From the NCBI RefSeq assembly GCF_900142215.1, contig NZ_FRAC01000036.1, forward strand, positions 1-60,562: DNA of 60,562 nucleotides, read 5' to 3'. This stretch comes from Anaerocolumna jejuensis DSM 15929 (GTDB lineage: Bacteria; Bacillota; Clostridia; Lachnospirales; Lachnospiraceae). Below the pieces are notes generated by a model, which did not search any database, was not told the DNA's origin, and worked only from the letters and a program-made list of their open reading frames with translations. Positions 25,141 to 33,908 of this stretch are shown here, piece after piece. Each line of letters starts with the position of its first letter. The stretch's first letter is position 1. The translations under genes and the position numbers were made by a program.

Positions 25141-26316
25141 ATGGATAAAATCAACATTTCAGAAAATATTGTTAGGTTAAGACGGGAAAAAAGAATAACG
25201 CAGGAGCAGCTTGCAGATTTTTTGGGAATTACGAAGGCTTCTGTATCGAAGTGGGAAATGAGTTATACCATGCCGGATATTCAGCTTTTACCACGGCTGG
25301 CTGCTTATTTTGATGTGACAATCGATGAACTGATGGGTTATGAACCTCAGCTTGATGAAAAACAAATACGTGCAATCTATGAAGAACTGGCCAGGGAATT
25401 TGTAGAAAAAGGCTTTAAAAGTACATTCGATAAAAGCGAGGAACTGGTAAAAGAGTATTATACCTGCTACCCCTTTTTATTGTATATGGCTGTATTATGG
25501 CAATCTCATATTTCACTTGCTCCGGATGAAGAAAGCCAGCTTGCAGCAGGTGAAAAGATTATTTCATTGTGTAATCATATTTTAGAAAACTGTCAGGATA
25601 TGATTATCTGCGATAATGTGATTACGGTAAAAGAGATTACTGCGTTGATTACAGGAAAAGCAGCAGAGGTAATATCTGACCTGGAAGACAGCATAAAAAA
25701 ATCTTCTTTTCAGAATAAGGGCTACTTATTGTCTCTCGCTTATATAGAGGTTGGGAATAAAGAAGAAGCAGATGCAACCTTACAGGTAGAGATGTATAAA
25801 AATATTATCATGCTGGTAAGTCATGGGATGAACTTCCTGCTTTTGCATTCGGAGGATTCAGAGCTGACTTTTGAAACCATTCATCGTTTGGATAGGGTGC
25901 TTGGATGTTTTGAAATAGAAAAAGTAAATCCGAAATTTGCATCCGGGTATTATTATTATGTTACTATCAGCTTATGTCTGCTTTTGAAAGAATGTAAAAA
26001 TAATCAGGAAAAATATAAAAGTTTGAAGCCGGAAGAAATAGAAAAGGAAGCGTATAAATATATCAAAAAATTTATTCACAGTGAGCAGATTTCTATGAAG
26101 CAGGGTCTGGGACTGCAAGGAGATCAGTTTTTTACAAAATTGGAAGAGTGGGATTCAAAATCAGACATTGGGATCACAAATATCAAGAACAATCAGCAGC
26201 TGGAAAAGGATATCATAGAGATGCTGCATAATCCTATTTTTACAGAAGTGCTGGAGGCAGAGCGGCTGAAAGGCTATGAAAGAATGATTTTGGAATATGG
26301 GAAGGAGGCCAAGTAA
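25141..26316 (+). CDS. XRE-family regulator with helical-repeat C-terminal domain
   Basis: A 391-residue protein. Residues 6-63 are a Cro/C1-type helix-turn-helix (NIVRLRREKRITQEQLADFLGITKASVSKWE, then DIQLLPRLAAYFDVTIDELMG). The remaining 320 residues are all-helical, TPR-like, the usual sensor arm of Firmicute regulators that control ABC exporters. It lies two bases before the first exporter gene, so all three form one operon and the regulator likely controls its own unit in response to the exported compound. Confidence 0.85.
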   Translation: MDKINISENIVRLRREKRITQEQLADFLGITKASVSKWEMSYTMPDIQLLPRLAAYFDVTIDELMGYEPQLDEKQIRAIYEELAREFVEKGFKSTFDKSEELVKEYYTCYPFLLYMAVLWQSHISLAPDEESQLAAGEKIISLCNHILENCQDMIICDNVITVKEITALITGKAAEVISDLEDSIKKSSFQNKGYLLSLAYIEVGNKEEADATLQVEMYKNIIMLVSHGMNFLLLHSEDSELTFETIHRLDRVLGCFEIEKVNPKFASGYYYYVTISLCLLLKECKNNQEKYKSLKPEEIEKEAYKYIKKFIHSEQISMKQGLGLQGDQFFTKLEEWDSKSDIGITNIKNNQQLEKDIIEMLHNPIFTEVLEAERLKGYERMILEYGKEAK

Positions 26317-26318
26317 AC

Positions 26319-28061
26319 GTGATAAAGTTATTAAGGTATTTAGAAAAACGAGAGTACCTTTATATAATAGCATGTTTAGGTGCAATTATCCTTCAGGTGT
26401 GGTTTGACTTAAAGCTTCCTGATTATATGAGTGAAATCACAACCTTAGTGCAGCTTGAAAGTGATATCCAAAGAATCGTGATTGCCGGGATGAAGATGCT
26501 GCTGTGCGGAATGGGAAGCTTTGTGAGTGCTGCTTTGACTGCATGGTTTGCAGCTAGAATTTCTTCGGATTTGTCTGCCAATGTCAGACTGAAGCTGTTT
26601 GAGAAAGTGCAGTCTTTTTCCCTTACGGAAATCAATGGATTTACAGTCCCAAGCCTTATAACACGTTCCACAAATGATATTGCGCAGATTCAATCCTTTA
26701 CAGTAATGGGCTTGCAGATGCTGTTTAAGGCACCGATCATGGCAGTATGGGCAATTGTAAAAATTCTGGATAAAAGCTGGCAGTGGTCTGTAGTTACAGG
26801 GATTGCAGTGGTCTTTATTATTATTGCTGTAGGAGTTCTTATTTTGCTGACAATTCCCAGATTTCAGTTTATTCAGGAGCTTACAGATGATTTGAATCGA
26901 GTTGCGAGAGAAAATTTGACAGGTCTTGAAGTGATAAGAAGCTATAATGCAGAAAACAGTCAGGAAGAAAAATTTGATGATATCAATCGGAAATTAACCA
27001 GGCATTCCTTGTTTGCTAACCGGATTTTGGGAATGCAGCTTCCGGTCATTACCATGACCATGAATTTTCTGGCTCTGACGGTATATGTGATCGGGGCAAT
27101 GATGATACAAAGTGCCGCGAGTACAGATAAATTGCCATTGTTTTCTGATATGGTTGCTTTTTCTGCTTATGCGGCTCAATTATTGCTGGCTTTTGTGCTG
27201 CTAATTACCATATTCTTATTGCTCCCGGTTACCCAGGTTTCGGCAAAGCGAATTAATGCTGTCATAGAGAAGGAATTATCTTTGCAGAATGGAACAGAAA
27301 AGGAAGCGCCTATTGACAAAAAGGGCAAAGTAGAGTTCATAAATGTGGATTTCTGCTATCCGGGGACAGAGAAAAATGCCTTGGAAAACATATCCTTCAA
27401 AGCTGAAAAAGGGGAAACGGTAGCCATTATAGGAGCTACTGGAGCTGGTAAAACAACACTTGTAAATCTGATTCCAAGATTTTTTGATGTAACCGGAGGG
27501 AAGATTCTGGTGGATGGTATGGATGTGAAGAAATATGACGCAAATTCGCTGACTGAAAAAATCGGTTATGTCCTGCAAAAGGCGATGATATTTGAAGGGA
27601 CTTTACGTTCCAATATTTCCTTTGGAAAAGAAGGGGCAGACGTGGAAAAAGCAGCAGGAATTGCACAGCTTACTGATTTTATAGAAACCTTGGAGGATAA
27701 AGCAGATTCCTATGTGGCTCAGAGCGGGGGGAATCTGTCTGGCGGGCAGAAACAACGGGTGGCAATTGCCAGGGCAGTTGCGAGAAAACCGGAAATCCTG
27801 ATTTTTGATGATTCTTTTTCCGCACTGGACTATAAGACGGATCGGAAGCTGCGCGCTATGTTGGAGACAGAAATGGCAGATACGACGAAAATCATTGTAG
27901 CGCAGCGTATCAGTACAATCAGGAAAGCCAATCGAATTATCGCTCTGGAAAATGGAAGGATTGCCGGCTGCGGTACCCATGATGAGCTTATGAAAAGCTG
28001 TGAGGTCTATCAGGAATTTGCGCATTCACAATTATCACAGGAGGAATTAGCTTATGCCTAA
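26319..28061 (+). CDS. Heterodimeric ABC exporter, half 1
   Basis: A 580-residue half-transporter: six membrane helices in residues about 15-300, then the nucleotide-binding domain with Walker A GATGAGKTT, signature LSGGQKQR and Walker B ILIFDDSFSALD. The Walker B glutamate is replaced by aspartate, which marks the degenerate partner of heterodimeric multidrug exporters such as BmrCD or TM287/288. GTG start at 26319, ten bases after AAGGAGG. It overlaps half 2 by eight bases. Together they should pump a lipophilic drug or peptide outward. Confidence 0.9.
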   Translation: MIKLLRYLEKREYLYIIACLGAIILQVWFDLKLPDYMSEITTLVQLESDIQRIVIAGMKMLLCGMGSFVSAALTAWFAARISSDLSANVRLKLFEKVQSFSLTEINGFTVPSLITRSTNDIAQIQSFTVMGLQMLFKAPIMAVWAIVKILDKSWQWSVVTGIAVVFIIIAVGVLILLTIPRFQFIQELTDDLNRVARENLTGLEVIRSYNAENSQEEKFDDINRKLTRHSLFANRILGMQLPVITMTMNFLALTVYVIGAMMIQSAASTDKLPLFSDMVAFSAYAAQLLLAFVLLITIFLLLPVTQVSAKRINAVIEKELSLQNGTEKEAPIDKKGKVEFINVDFCYPGTEKNALENISFKAEKGETVAIIGATGAGKTTLVNLIPRFFDVTGGKILVDGMDVKKYDANSLTEKIGYVLQKAMIFEGTLRSNISFGKEGADVEKAAGIAQLTDFIETLEDKADSYVAQSGGNLSGGQKQRVAIARAVARKPEILIFDDSFSALDYKTDRKLRAMLETEMADTTKIIVAQRISTIRKANRIIALENGRIAGCGTHDELMKSCEVYQEFAHSQLSQEELAYA

Positions 28062-29817
28062 AACAATAAAGGGCAGGAAGGAAAAACAACCATCACGGCT
28101 TTTTCAATATTGCATTCATTTTAAAGGAGCCTTTTTTATAATCATAGCTGTGTCGGCAATCAGCGCGTTTATGCAGTTGCTGGTACCGGATTGGATGGGA
28201 AGGATGACAGATATTATAGCGAAAGGCATCGCAGGAAATATTGATATGCGGGCGATGAAAACAACAGCTATTGTCCTTGCTGTTATTTATCTGATCAATA
28301 TTCTGATGACTTTCGTACAGAATTTTGTCACGGTGACGATAAGTCAGAAAGTTACGCAGACTCTTCGAAGTGACAGCGTCCATAAATTGAACCGTCTGCC
28401 TCTGGGGTATTTTCATAAGAATACGGTCGGCGAGGTACTGTCGAAAATAACAAATGACACAAGTACGCTGGGGCAGGGGCTAAACCAGAGTATTGGTAAT
28501 CTGGCCAGTGCCATAAGTCTGTTCATTGGTTGTCTGGTCATGATGTTTAGAAGTAATGTAATAATGAGTATAGTGGCTATTGTTACAACGATTGTGGGAT
28601 TTGCCTTTACGGCGGTTATTACAGGGAACTCACAAAAATATTTTGACAGACAGCAGGAATATCTCGGAAAAATAAACGGGCATGTGGAAGAAGCATTTTC
28701 CGGTCATTTGACTGTGAAAGCTTATAATCATGCTGGTTATATGAAAGAACGTTTTAGCAAATATAATCGTGCTCTGCGTGAGAGCATGTACAAAGCCCAG
28801 TTTTTTTCAGGGTTAATGATGCCCCTTATGCTTTTTATGGGGAATATTGGTTATGCTGCGGTCTGCATTATAGGTGCTGTGCTGGTAATAAAGGGAGAGA
28901 TTAGTTTTGGTCTGGTTATATCCTTTACGATGTATGTAAAGCTGTTTACCCAGCCTCTCTCACAGATTGCCCAAGCAGTGCAGAGTATGCAGTCAGCGGT
29001 TGCCTCTGGCAGAAGAATCTTTAATCTGATGGATGAGGAGGAAATGAAGAAAGAGGTAAACACAAAAGATTGTCTGAAGGCAGAGGGAAATGTGTGCTTC
29101 CGGAATGTAAGATTCCAGTATGATGATTCCGAGCATGCAGTCATAAAGGACTTTAGCCTGCAAGTGAAAAAAGGACAGAAGGTAGCGATTGTAGGCCCTA
29201 CGGGTGCAGGGAAAACAACCCTTATCAAGCTGCTGATGCGGTTTTATGAAATCACAGCAGGAGACATTCTGCTGGATGATGTGTCCATTTATGATCTGAC
29301 CAGGGCAGATGTTCATGAACAGTTTTGCATGGTTCCTCAGGATACGTGGCTTTTTGAAGATACGATTCGCAGAAATCTTATCTATACGGAAGAAAATATT
29401 TCAGAGGAAGAATTAGACAATGTGTGTAAAGCGGTGGGTATCTATCATTTTATCCAGTCACTGCCGGAAAAATATAATACTGTGCTGAATGAGCAGCTTT
29501 CGCTGTCCGTGGGTCAGAAGCAGCAGCTTACGATTGCAAGGGCAATGATAAAAAATGCACCAATACTCATCTTAGATGAGGCTACAAGTTCCGTGGATAC
29601 AAAGACAGAGCTCTGGATTCAAAAAGCGATGGACAGACTGATGTCAGGAAGAACGTCATTTGTGATTGCACACAGGCTTTCCACCATTAAGAATGCAGAT
29701 GTGGTACTGGTCTTGCAGGATGGGGATATTGTGGAAAGCGGTACACATACTTCGTTGATGGAAAGAAGAGGAATTTATGCGGAATTGTATAATAGCCAGT
29801 TTGAAGCAGCGATATAA
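28054..29817 (+). CDS. Heterodimeric ABC exporter, half 2
   Basis: A 587-residue half-transporter with six membrane helices and a nucleotide-binding domain: Walker A GPTGAGKTT, signature LSVGQKQQ and Walker B ILILDEATSSVD. The catalytic glutamate is present but the signature has V for the first G. Since each ATP site combines one half's Walker motifs with the other's signature, the altered signature faces the Asp-type Walker B of half 1. One degenerate and one working site result, as known for this family. The ribosome site AGGAGG lies inside half 1. Confidence 0.9.
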   Translation: MPKTIKGRKEKQPSRLFQYCIHFKGAFFIIIAVSAISAFMQLLVPDWMGRMTDIIAKGIAGNIDMRAMKTTAIVLAVIYLINILMTFVQNFVTVTISQKVTQTLRSDSVHKLNRLPLGYFHKNTVGEVLSKITNDTSTLGQGLNQSIGNLASAISLFIGCLVMMFRSNVIMSIVAIVTTIVGFAFTAVITGNSQKYFDRQQEYLGKINGHVEEAFSGHLTVKAYNHAGYMKERFSKYNRALRESMYKAQFFSGLMMPLMLFMGNIGYAAVCIIGAVLVIKGEISFGLVISFTMYVKLFTQPLSQIAQAVQSMQSAVASGRRIFNLMDEEEMKKEVNTKDCLKAEGNVCFRNVRFQYDDSEHAVIKDFSLQVKKGQKVAIVGPTGAGKTTLIKLLMRFYEITAGDILLDDVSIYDLTRADVHEQFCMVPQDTWLFEDTIRRNLIYTEENISEEELDNVCKAVGIYHFIQSLPEKYNTVLNEQLSLSVGQKQQLTIARAMIKNAPILILDEATSSVDTKTELWIQKAMDRLMSGRTSFVIAHRLSTIKNADVVLVLQDGDIVESGTHTSLMERRGIYAELYNSQFEAAI

Positions 29818-29818
29818 C

Positions 29819-30163
29819 ATGTGTACTTTGATACTGGAGTTCTTTATCTTTTCTATTGCTGGCTGGGGATGGGAAGTCTTGCTTTATGGATATCAACACC
29901 ATGCATTTATTAACAGGGGAGTATTACATGGACCATGGCTTCCTATTTATGGGAGCGGCAGTATGCTAATCCTTATTTTACTTGGAGGTTTGAGAAAAAG
30001 ACCGGTAAAGCTTTTTCTTATTACTATGGTGCTTTGTGGTGTCATAGAATATGTTCCTTCTGTTTGGCAATATGTCCTTTGTATTTTACTTAGTATTGTT
30101 TTTGCGGCTGATATTATTTTTTCTCTACATAGGCCTAATGCAGGAATGGGGATTACTTTTTAA
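29819..30163 (+). pseudogene. CmpB-type membrane protein (PF06541) with internal deletion
   Basis: A 114-residue frame starting one base after the exporter stop. The N-terminal part is typical of the 'putative ABC transporter permease' CmpB family (FIFSIAGWGWEVLLY, then INRGVLHGPWLPIYGSGS). The end is typical too (QYVLCILLSIVFAADIIFSL, then PNAGMGIT). The middle of the family, after VIEY, is missing, while the frame is kept. This points to an in-frame deletion of roughly 100 residues. A shortened membrane protein may still be made, but normal function is doubtful. There is no separate ribosome site, so it depends on coupling to the exporter. Confidence 0.6.
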
Positions 30164-30164
30164 A

Positions 30165-30323
30165 ATGGATGAGTATAAAGGGTCAGGCTGGCCAAATGTG
30201 CCGAAAGGTTACGGCCTCCGGCAGCTAAGCGGAAGCCATGAACATTGTCGGCGAGTATACAATTTCACTGAGCCAGAGCAGATGCAGTTAGAAAGCGATA
30301 CTGAACAGTTCGGCAAGAAATAA
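30165..30323 (+). CDS. Small unknown ORF (52 residues)
   Basis: Begins MDEYKGSGWPNVPKGYGLRQ and ends EQFGKK. Hydrophilic, with a plausible protein composition, but with no clear ribosome site; it starts two bases after the previous frame's stop and ends before a converging gene. I do not recognise it; it may be a remnant. Confidence 0.3.
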   Translation: MDEYKGSGWPNVPKGYGLRQLSGSHEHCRRVYNFTEPEQMQLESDTEQFGKK

Positions 30324-30324
30324 G

Positions 30325-31575
30325 TTACGGATGCGTGAATCTGATTTTATTCTGTGGTGTGCCCTGTGCCGGAGGAAATTCAAAACCGGAATACTTTACA
30401 ACCGGGGTACTTTTTTTATTTAGCTGATCAATGAAATCATCGGGAAGATTTAAGCAGGATTTCACCATCTCTTTAGGCGTCAGTGCGAGCCATTGGGCAA
30501 GGGAAACATCGGAATAGAAATCACTGTTGAAAAATTCCAGGAACCGCAGAGTCTCCGTTCCCACATTCTGTATATAATGGAACCCACCCATCGGGACATA
30601 GCCTACATCTCCGGCACGGTAGTTGAATGTCCTTGCTTTTGGTCCGGGCATGAATACGGTCATTCTTGCTTCGCCTGAGATGTAATACTGAAATTCGTCT
30701 TTATTTGTATGCCAGTGGATTTCGCGCATTCCTCCGGGTTCAACTTCCACGAGTACCGCAGCCACTGTTTTGCAAGCAGGGAAATTTTTCGAGTCCAGTA
30801 TCCGTATTGTTCCTCCAGCAGATTCTATAGGCGGAACACTATTCAGTTGGTGCTTATAGGAGAACGGTACCTCCTCGTAAGGAGATTGAATCTTCTGCTG
30901 ATTGATTGTGCCGGGATCTCCTCCCTCTACGATATATACTTCATTCTTTGGAATATTGGAGAAGGTACTTTCTGGGGTACCAAAGTTTGCTGAAAGTATA
31001 TCCAGCGGCATATGGGCAAACAGATCGGAAACAGAAAAGGTGCTGCTCTCCGAGTAATACCCTTTGTCAAACAAGAGGATAAATTCTGTTCCCTCTTCCA
31101 AAGCCTGCAGAGAGTGTGGAATATTCGCAGGAAACAACCATCCTTCACCTGCACTGACATCATCAATGAAATTTCGTCCCATTTCATCTACGGACGTAAC
31201 CCTAATGCTGCCCACCAGAACATATCCCCACTCGGACTGCTGATGGCTGTGCATTTCACGAATGCCGGGATCAAGACACATATTAATTAAGGCAAAAGTA
31301 TCTGAAACGGGAAATTCCCGTTTTGTGATTTCTCGTGACCAGCCTCCGGGCTTCAAGGTCATGTGTGCATCCGCGAAGGAAAATTTAAGGTTAGGCAGCA
31401 GACCGAAATCTGTGGCCGGCGGCACCAACATATCTGGATTTTGTTTGTCACGTCCAATATTTCGCGGTCCTTTATCCAAAGCGCCGAAGCCATCGCTGCG
31501 TATGGGCTCTGGAATATTAGAAGCATTTAACGCTTCTATTTTTTTATTTAATTCTTCTTGTGTATTACGTTGCAT
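30325..31575 (-). CDS. oxdC: Bicupin oxalate decarboxylase
   Basis: A 416-residue two-cupin protein of the OxdC/OxdD family, which splits oxalate to formate and CO2 using manganese. The first cupin keeps its ligands in MHSHQQSEWGY and IPHS, the second in HWHTNKDEFQYY and GFHYIQN. The lid loop that decides decarboxylase against oxidase activity reads SESS here (SENS in the Bacillus enzyme, recalled), keeping the key glutamate. There is no signal peptide, so it acts in the cytoplasm or in a spore layer. Ribosome site AAAGGAGGT. Monocistronic, with no oxalate transporter in view. Confidence 0.85.
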   Translation of the reverse strand: MQRNTQEELNKKIEALNASNIPEPIRSDGFGALDKGPRNIGRDKQNPDMLVPPATDFGLLPNLKFSFADAHMTLKPGGWSREITKREFPVSDTFALINMCLDPGIREMHSHQQSEWGYVLVGSIRVTSVDEMGRNFIDDVSAGEGWLFPANIPHSLQALEEGTEFILLFDKGYYSESSTFSVSDLFAHMPLDILSANFGTPESTFSNIPKNEVYIVEGGDPGTINQQKIQSPYEEVPFSYKHQLNSVPPIESAGGTIRILDSKNFPACKTVAAVLVEVEPGGMREIHWHTNKDEFQYYISGEARMTVFMPGPKARTFNYRAGDVGYVPMGGFHYIQNVGTETLRFLEFFNSDFYSDVSLAQWLALTPKEMVKSCLNLPDDFIDQLNKKSTPVVKYSGFEFPPAQGTPQNKIRFTHP

Positions 31576-32044
31576 ATAATTACCTCCTTTAGGTTGTTCT
31601 TATTTTCTTTCAAGGGTGCGAAATATATTCAACGGAAATTCTACTGTATGGCATTTTACACTAAAAAAATAGCAGAGAACCGTGTCCATGCTATATTTCC
31701 GGAGGTTTTGTGGGGATGCGGGATATGGAAATAAATAAGATTGGAAATTGAGTTCAAATATTAACTATATTCCGGACAAAGTTTACCCAGTAAGGCATAT
31801 TCAGAAAAAGGTTGTGTTTGCTTTGCTGGGTATATTATTAATCTGGAATAATAGCCGGAAGATACAAAAAAGTCCTAATTGGGAGTTGGATAAGAACGGA
31901 AAATCAGGTAGACATGAAGAATTATTAGTATTTATCCTTAGTTCTTTAAGCCTATTTTCATAGGTATTTAGTCTATGAGTTATAATATTAATCTTATGAA
32001 GTGTCGAAATTTAATAAATAAACAAAATGAGGAGTGAAAATTAT
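31576..32044. other. Intergenic region
   Basis: Holds the promoter side of the oxalate decarboxylase gene (minus) and of the small gene at 32045. A 71-codon TTG-started frame (31748-31963) lacks a ribosome site and was not accepted. No repeat or RNA gene recognised. Confidence 0.4.
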
Positions 32045-32218
32045 ATGAGTGAACAGACAATCAATGACTTACATATCGTATTGGATAATATTGATTCGAG
32101 AATCGAAAAAAGTGCTAATAATAATGAAGAGCTGCAGTACTTAACGTATCAAAAAATAAAGATATTACAGCTTATCGATGACTTTAATCAAAGAAAAGAA
32201 TTTTTTGTTAATTATTAA
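32045..32218 (+). CDS. Small helical protein (57 residues)
   Basis: Begins MSEQTINDLHIVLDNIDSRI and continues as a charged helical hairpin (NNNEELQYLTYQKIKILQLIDDFNQRK). The length and two-helix pattern resemble small Firmicute regulatory proteins such as Spo0E-like phosphatases, but the SQxLD signature of that family is absent. I chose the ATG at 32045 behind GAGGAG. It is followed 42 bases later by the CheX-like gene and probably co-transcribed with it. Confidence 0.5.
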   Translation: MSEQTINDLHIVLDNIDSRIEKSANNNEELQYLTYQKIKILQLIDDFNQRKEFFVNY

Positions 32219-32260
32219 CCGTAAAAACCTTAGGGATGCGGCAGGCTAAAAGGAGATTTT

Positions 32261-32722
32261 GTGAGTATTATGGATGTTAAGTATATAAATACTATTTTAG
32301 AAACTTTCAATGTTACATTGGAACAATTCGGAGTAAATAATATTAAAAGGTGTAATATTCAAAAGAAAGACAAAATGTATTTGAATTTAGATTTATCGAC
32401 AATAGTCTGCTTTCAAGGTGCGGTTCAGGGCGATGTAGCTCTTTCTATGCCTTTAGATACTGCAAAAAAATTAGCATCAATAATGATGATGGGGATGAGT
32501 ATTACTTCCATCGATGATATGGCTAAAAGTGCAATAGGGGAATTATCCAGTATGATAGCGGGTTCTTCCGCAACAAAACTTTCTTCCTTTGGGTTATCAA
32601 CAAAGATTAATCCTCCCAGAGTTATTTTAGAAAACGCTGAAATTAACAGTTTTGAGACTTTAGCGATTGATTTTGATACTGATCTGGGGAAAATAGAACT
32701 TAATATTGGACTGAATATATGA
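32261..32722 (+). CDS. CheX-like chemotaxis phosphatase homologue
   Basis: A 153-residue single-domain protein of the CheC/CheX type: N-terminal MDVKYINTILETFNVTL, the VQGDVALSMPLDTAKKLASIMM core, and the active-site helix SAIGELSSMIAGSSATKL. CheX proteins remove the phosphate from CheY-P through an E-x-x-N motif. Here the motif reads E-L-S-S, so the asparagine is replaced by serine. Binding may persist while catalysis is weakened or lost. GTG start five bases after AAAGGAG. No chemotaxis genes are nearby. Twin hairpins follow the gene. Confidence 0.75.
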   Translation: MSIMDVKYINTILETFNVTLEQFGVNNIKRCNIQKKDKMYLNLDLSTIVCFQGAVQGDVALSMPLDTAKKLASIMMMGMSITSIDDMAKSAIGELSSMIAGSSATKLSSFGLSTKINPPRVILENAEINSFETLAIDFDTDLGKIELNIGLNI

Positions 32723-32806
32723 GTTGAGATTAATCTTACATCTGATGAAAACTGCAATTGACAGGAAAGAAATTGAGGTCATAAAAGTATAGAGCGATTT
32801 TACAGA

Positions 32807-32842
32807 GCCAGTTAGAGTGATAAATGTGTCACTCTAACTGGC
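32807..32842 (+). terminator. Perfect 14-base hairpin
   Basis: GCCAGTTAGAGTGA (32807-32820) pairs exactly with 32829-32842 around an 8-base loop; only weak T follows. Confidence 0.65.
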
Positions 32843-32864
32843 TTATTCATATAAATGCGTCATC

Positions 32865-32893
32865 GAAAGGAAGCAATTGCTTCCTTTCTTTTT
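32865..32893 (+). terminator. Terminator palindrome with T-run
   Basis: GAAAGGAAGCAATTGCTTCCTTTC is fully self-complementary and runs into TTTTT (32889-32893). Confidence 0.75.
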
Positions 32894-32928
32894 ATGTTTA
32901 TAAATAGTTTAAATCATGTTTTTTATAA

Positions 32929-33049
32929 TTGACTTTGGCTGGATTATTTGGTTTTACAAGAGTGTATGGAGGGGCCCATTGTCCGTCAGATGTAAGGGGA
33001 TGTGTTAGGCAGCGTCATTACAGGAATAGCATGGATGTTATTTGAATAG
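32929..33049 (+). pseudogene. PAP2-type phosphatase, C-terminal remnant with frameshift
   Basis: The frame reads LAGLFGFTRVYGGAHCPSDV, matching the third PAP2 motif (S/TR-V-Y-x-G-x-H-x-P-S-D). After GTAAGGGGA (32992-33000) a shift of one base is needed to continue with VLGSVITGIAWMLFE, the expected last membrane helix, and TAG at 33047. PAP2 enzymes remove phosphate from lipid phosphates such as phosphatidate or undecaprenyl pyrophosphate. The N-terminal two thirds are missing. It heads a group of membrane-lipid genes (TVP38, GT4, DedA). Confidence 0.6.
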
Positions 33050-33177
33050 TATGGTGAATAACTCTTAGTAAGAATTAAAACAAGAAAAATTGTTTAGGAA
33101 ATGTTTATAATTAATCGTCTTATTATTTATTTCTTAACTTTATCATATAAGCACAGGAAATTATGGAGGCGATTCCA

Positions 33178-33246
33178 ATGAAGAAACCAACACATTTTTA
33201 TAGAGCAGGATTATCAATAGAGAGAAATGGTCCAATATCTGTGTGA
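33178..33246 (+). other. 22-codon ORF with good ribosome site
   Basis: MKKPTHFYRAGLSIERNGPI (and two more residues), behind TATGGAGGCGATTCCA. It may be a leader peptide for the TVP38 gene or the start of a destroyed gene: a one-base shift after codon 22 gives VIIAAMPTQ and a stop. No family recognised. Confidence 0.3.
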
Positions 33247-33285
33247 TTATTGCTGCTATGCCCACACAGTAGGAAAGGAGGATTT

Positions 33286-33888
33286 ATGGAGAAAAGAAGA
33301 ATAAACGCCTTAGATAGTATAACCGTATTTGGACTGATAGTAACTATTACATTTATTTTTTATGGATATAAATCCGGATTATTTGTTTCTGCAGAAGCAC
33401 TGCAAGGCTTCTTAGGCCGATTTGGTATATTGGCAGATATTATGTTCATCCTTATTCAGGCTGTCCAGGTCATTATTCCCGTCATACCCGGTGCACTGGG
33501 ATGCCTGGCAGGGGTTGTTATTTTCGGAGCAGTAAAGGGCTTTCTATATAATTATATTGGAATCTGCTTAGGCTCAATCATTGCATTTCTTTTGTCCAGA
33601 CGATACGGCATGTCATTTGTTGAGAAGGTTACAAAACCTAAATTAATGCAAAAGTATGGCTCCTGGTTAAACAGCGATAAATTCGATAAATGGTTTGCAA
33701 TTGCGATATTTCTTCCGGTTGCCCCGGATGATTTTCTGTGCTACCTGGCGGGAATAACTAAAATTTCCGTTCGTAAGTTTATTACAATAATTCTTACGGG
33801 TAAACCTTTTGCAATAGCCGCCTATTCGCTGGGATTGAATTTAATTTTTACAAGGTTTATAGAAACAGTTATTCCTATGATGAAATAA
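33286..33888 (+). CDS. TVP38/TMEM64 family membrane protein
   Basis: A 200-residue integral membrane protein with five to six hydrophobic segments and the family's core VQVIIPVIPGALGCLAGVVIFG near residue 65, then FLPVAPDDFLCYLAGITKISVRKF. TVP38 proteins are SNARE-associated/DedA-superfamily proteins linked to lipid scrambling or flipping. The ATG at 33286 follows AAAGGAGGATTT, better than upstream in-frame starts. It is flanked by the PAP2 remnant and a glycosyltransferase fragment, which suggests a former glycolipid locus. Confidence 0.85.
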   Translation: MEKRRINALDSITVFGLIVTITFIFYGYKSGLFVSAEALQGFLGRFGILADIMFILIQAVQVIIPVIPGALGCLAGVVIFGAVKGFLYNYIGICLGSIIAFLLSRRYGMSFVEKVTKPKLMQKYGSWLNSDKFDKWFAIAIFLPVAPDDFLCYLAGITKISVRKFITIILTGKPFAIAAYSLGLNLIFTRFIETVIPMMK

Positions 33889-33908
33889 GCTTATTTATTA
33901 TATTCCTG

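Larger units (their letters stand above)
32723..33285. other. Intergenic region with terminators and gene remnants
   Basis: Contains two hairpins (32807-32893), a frameshifted PAP2 remnant (32929-33049) and a 22-codon ORF (33178-33246) before the TVP38 gene. Confidence 0.6.

Noticed and set aside
31748..31963. 71-codon TTG-started frame between oxalate decarboxylase and the 32045 gene
   Set aside because: No ribosome site, odd composition changing along its length, and no recognisable motif.
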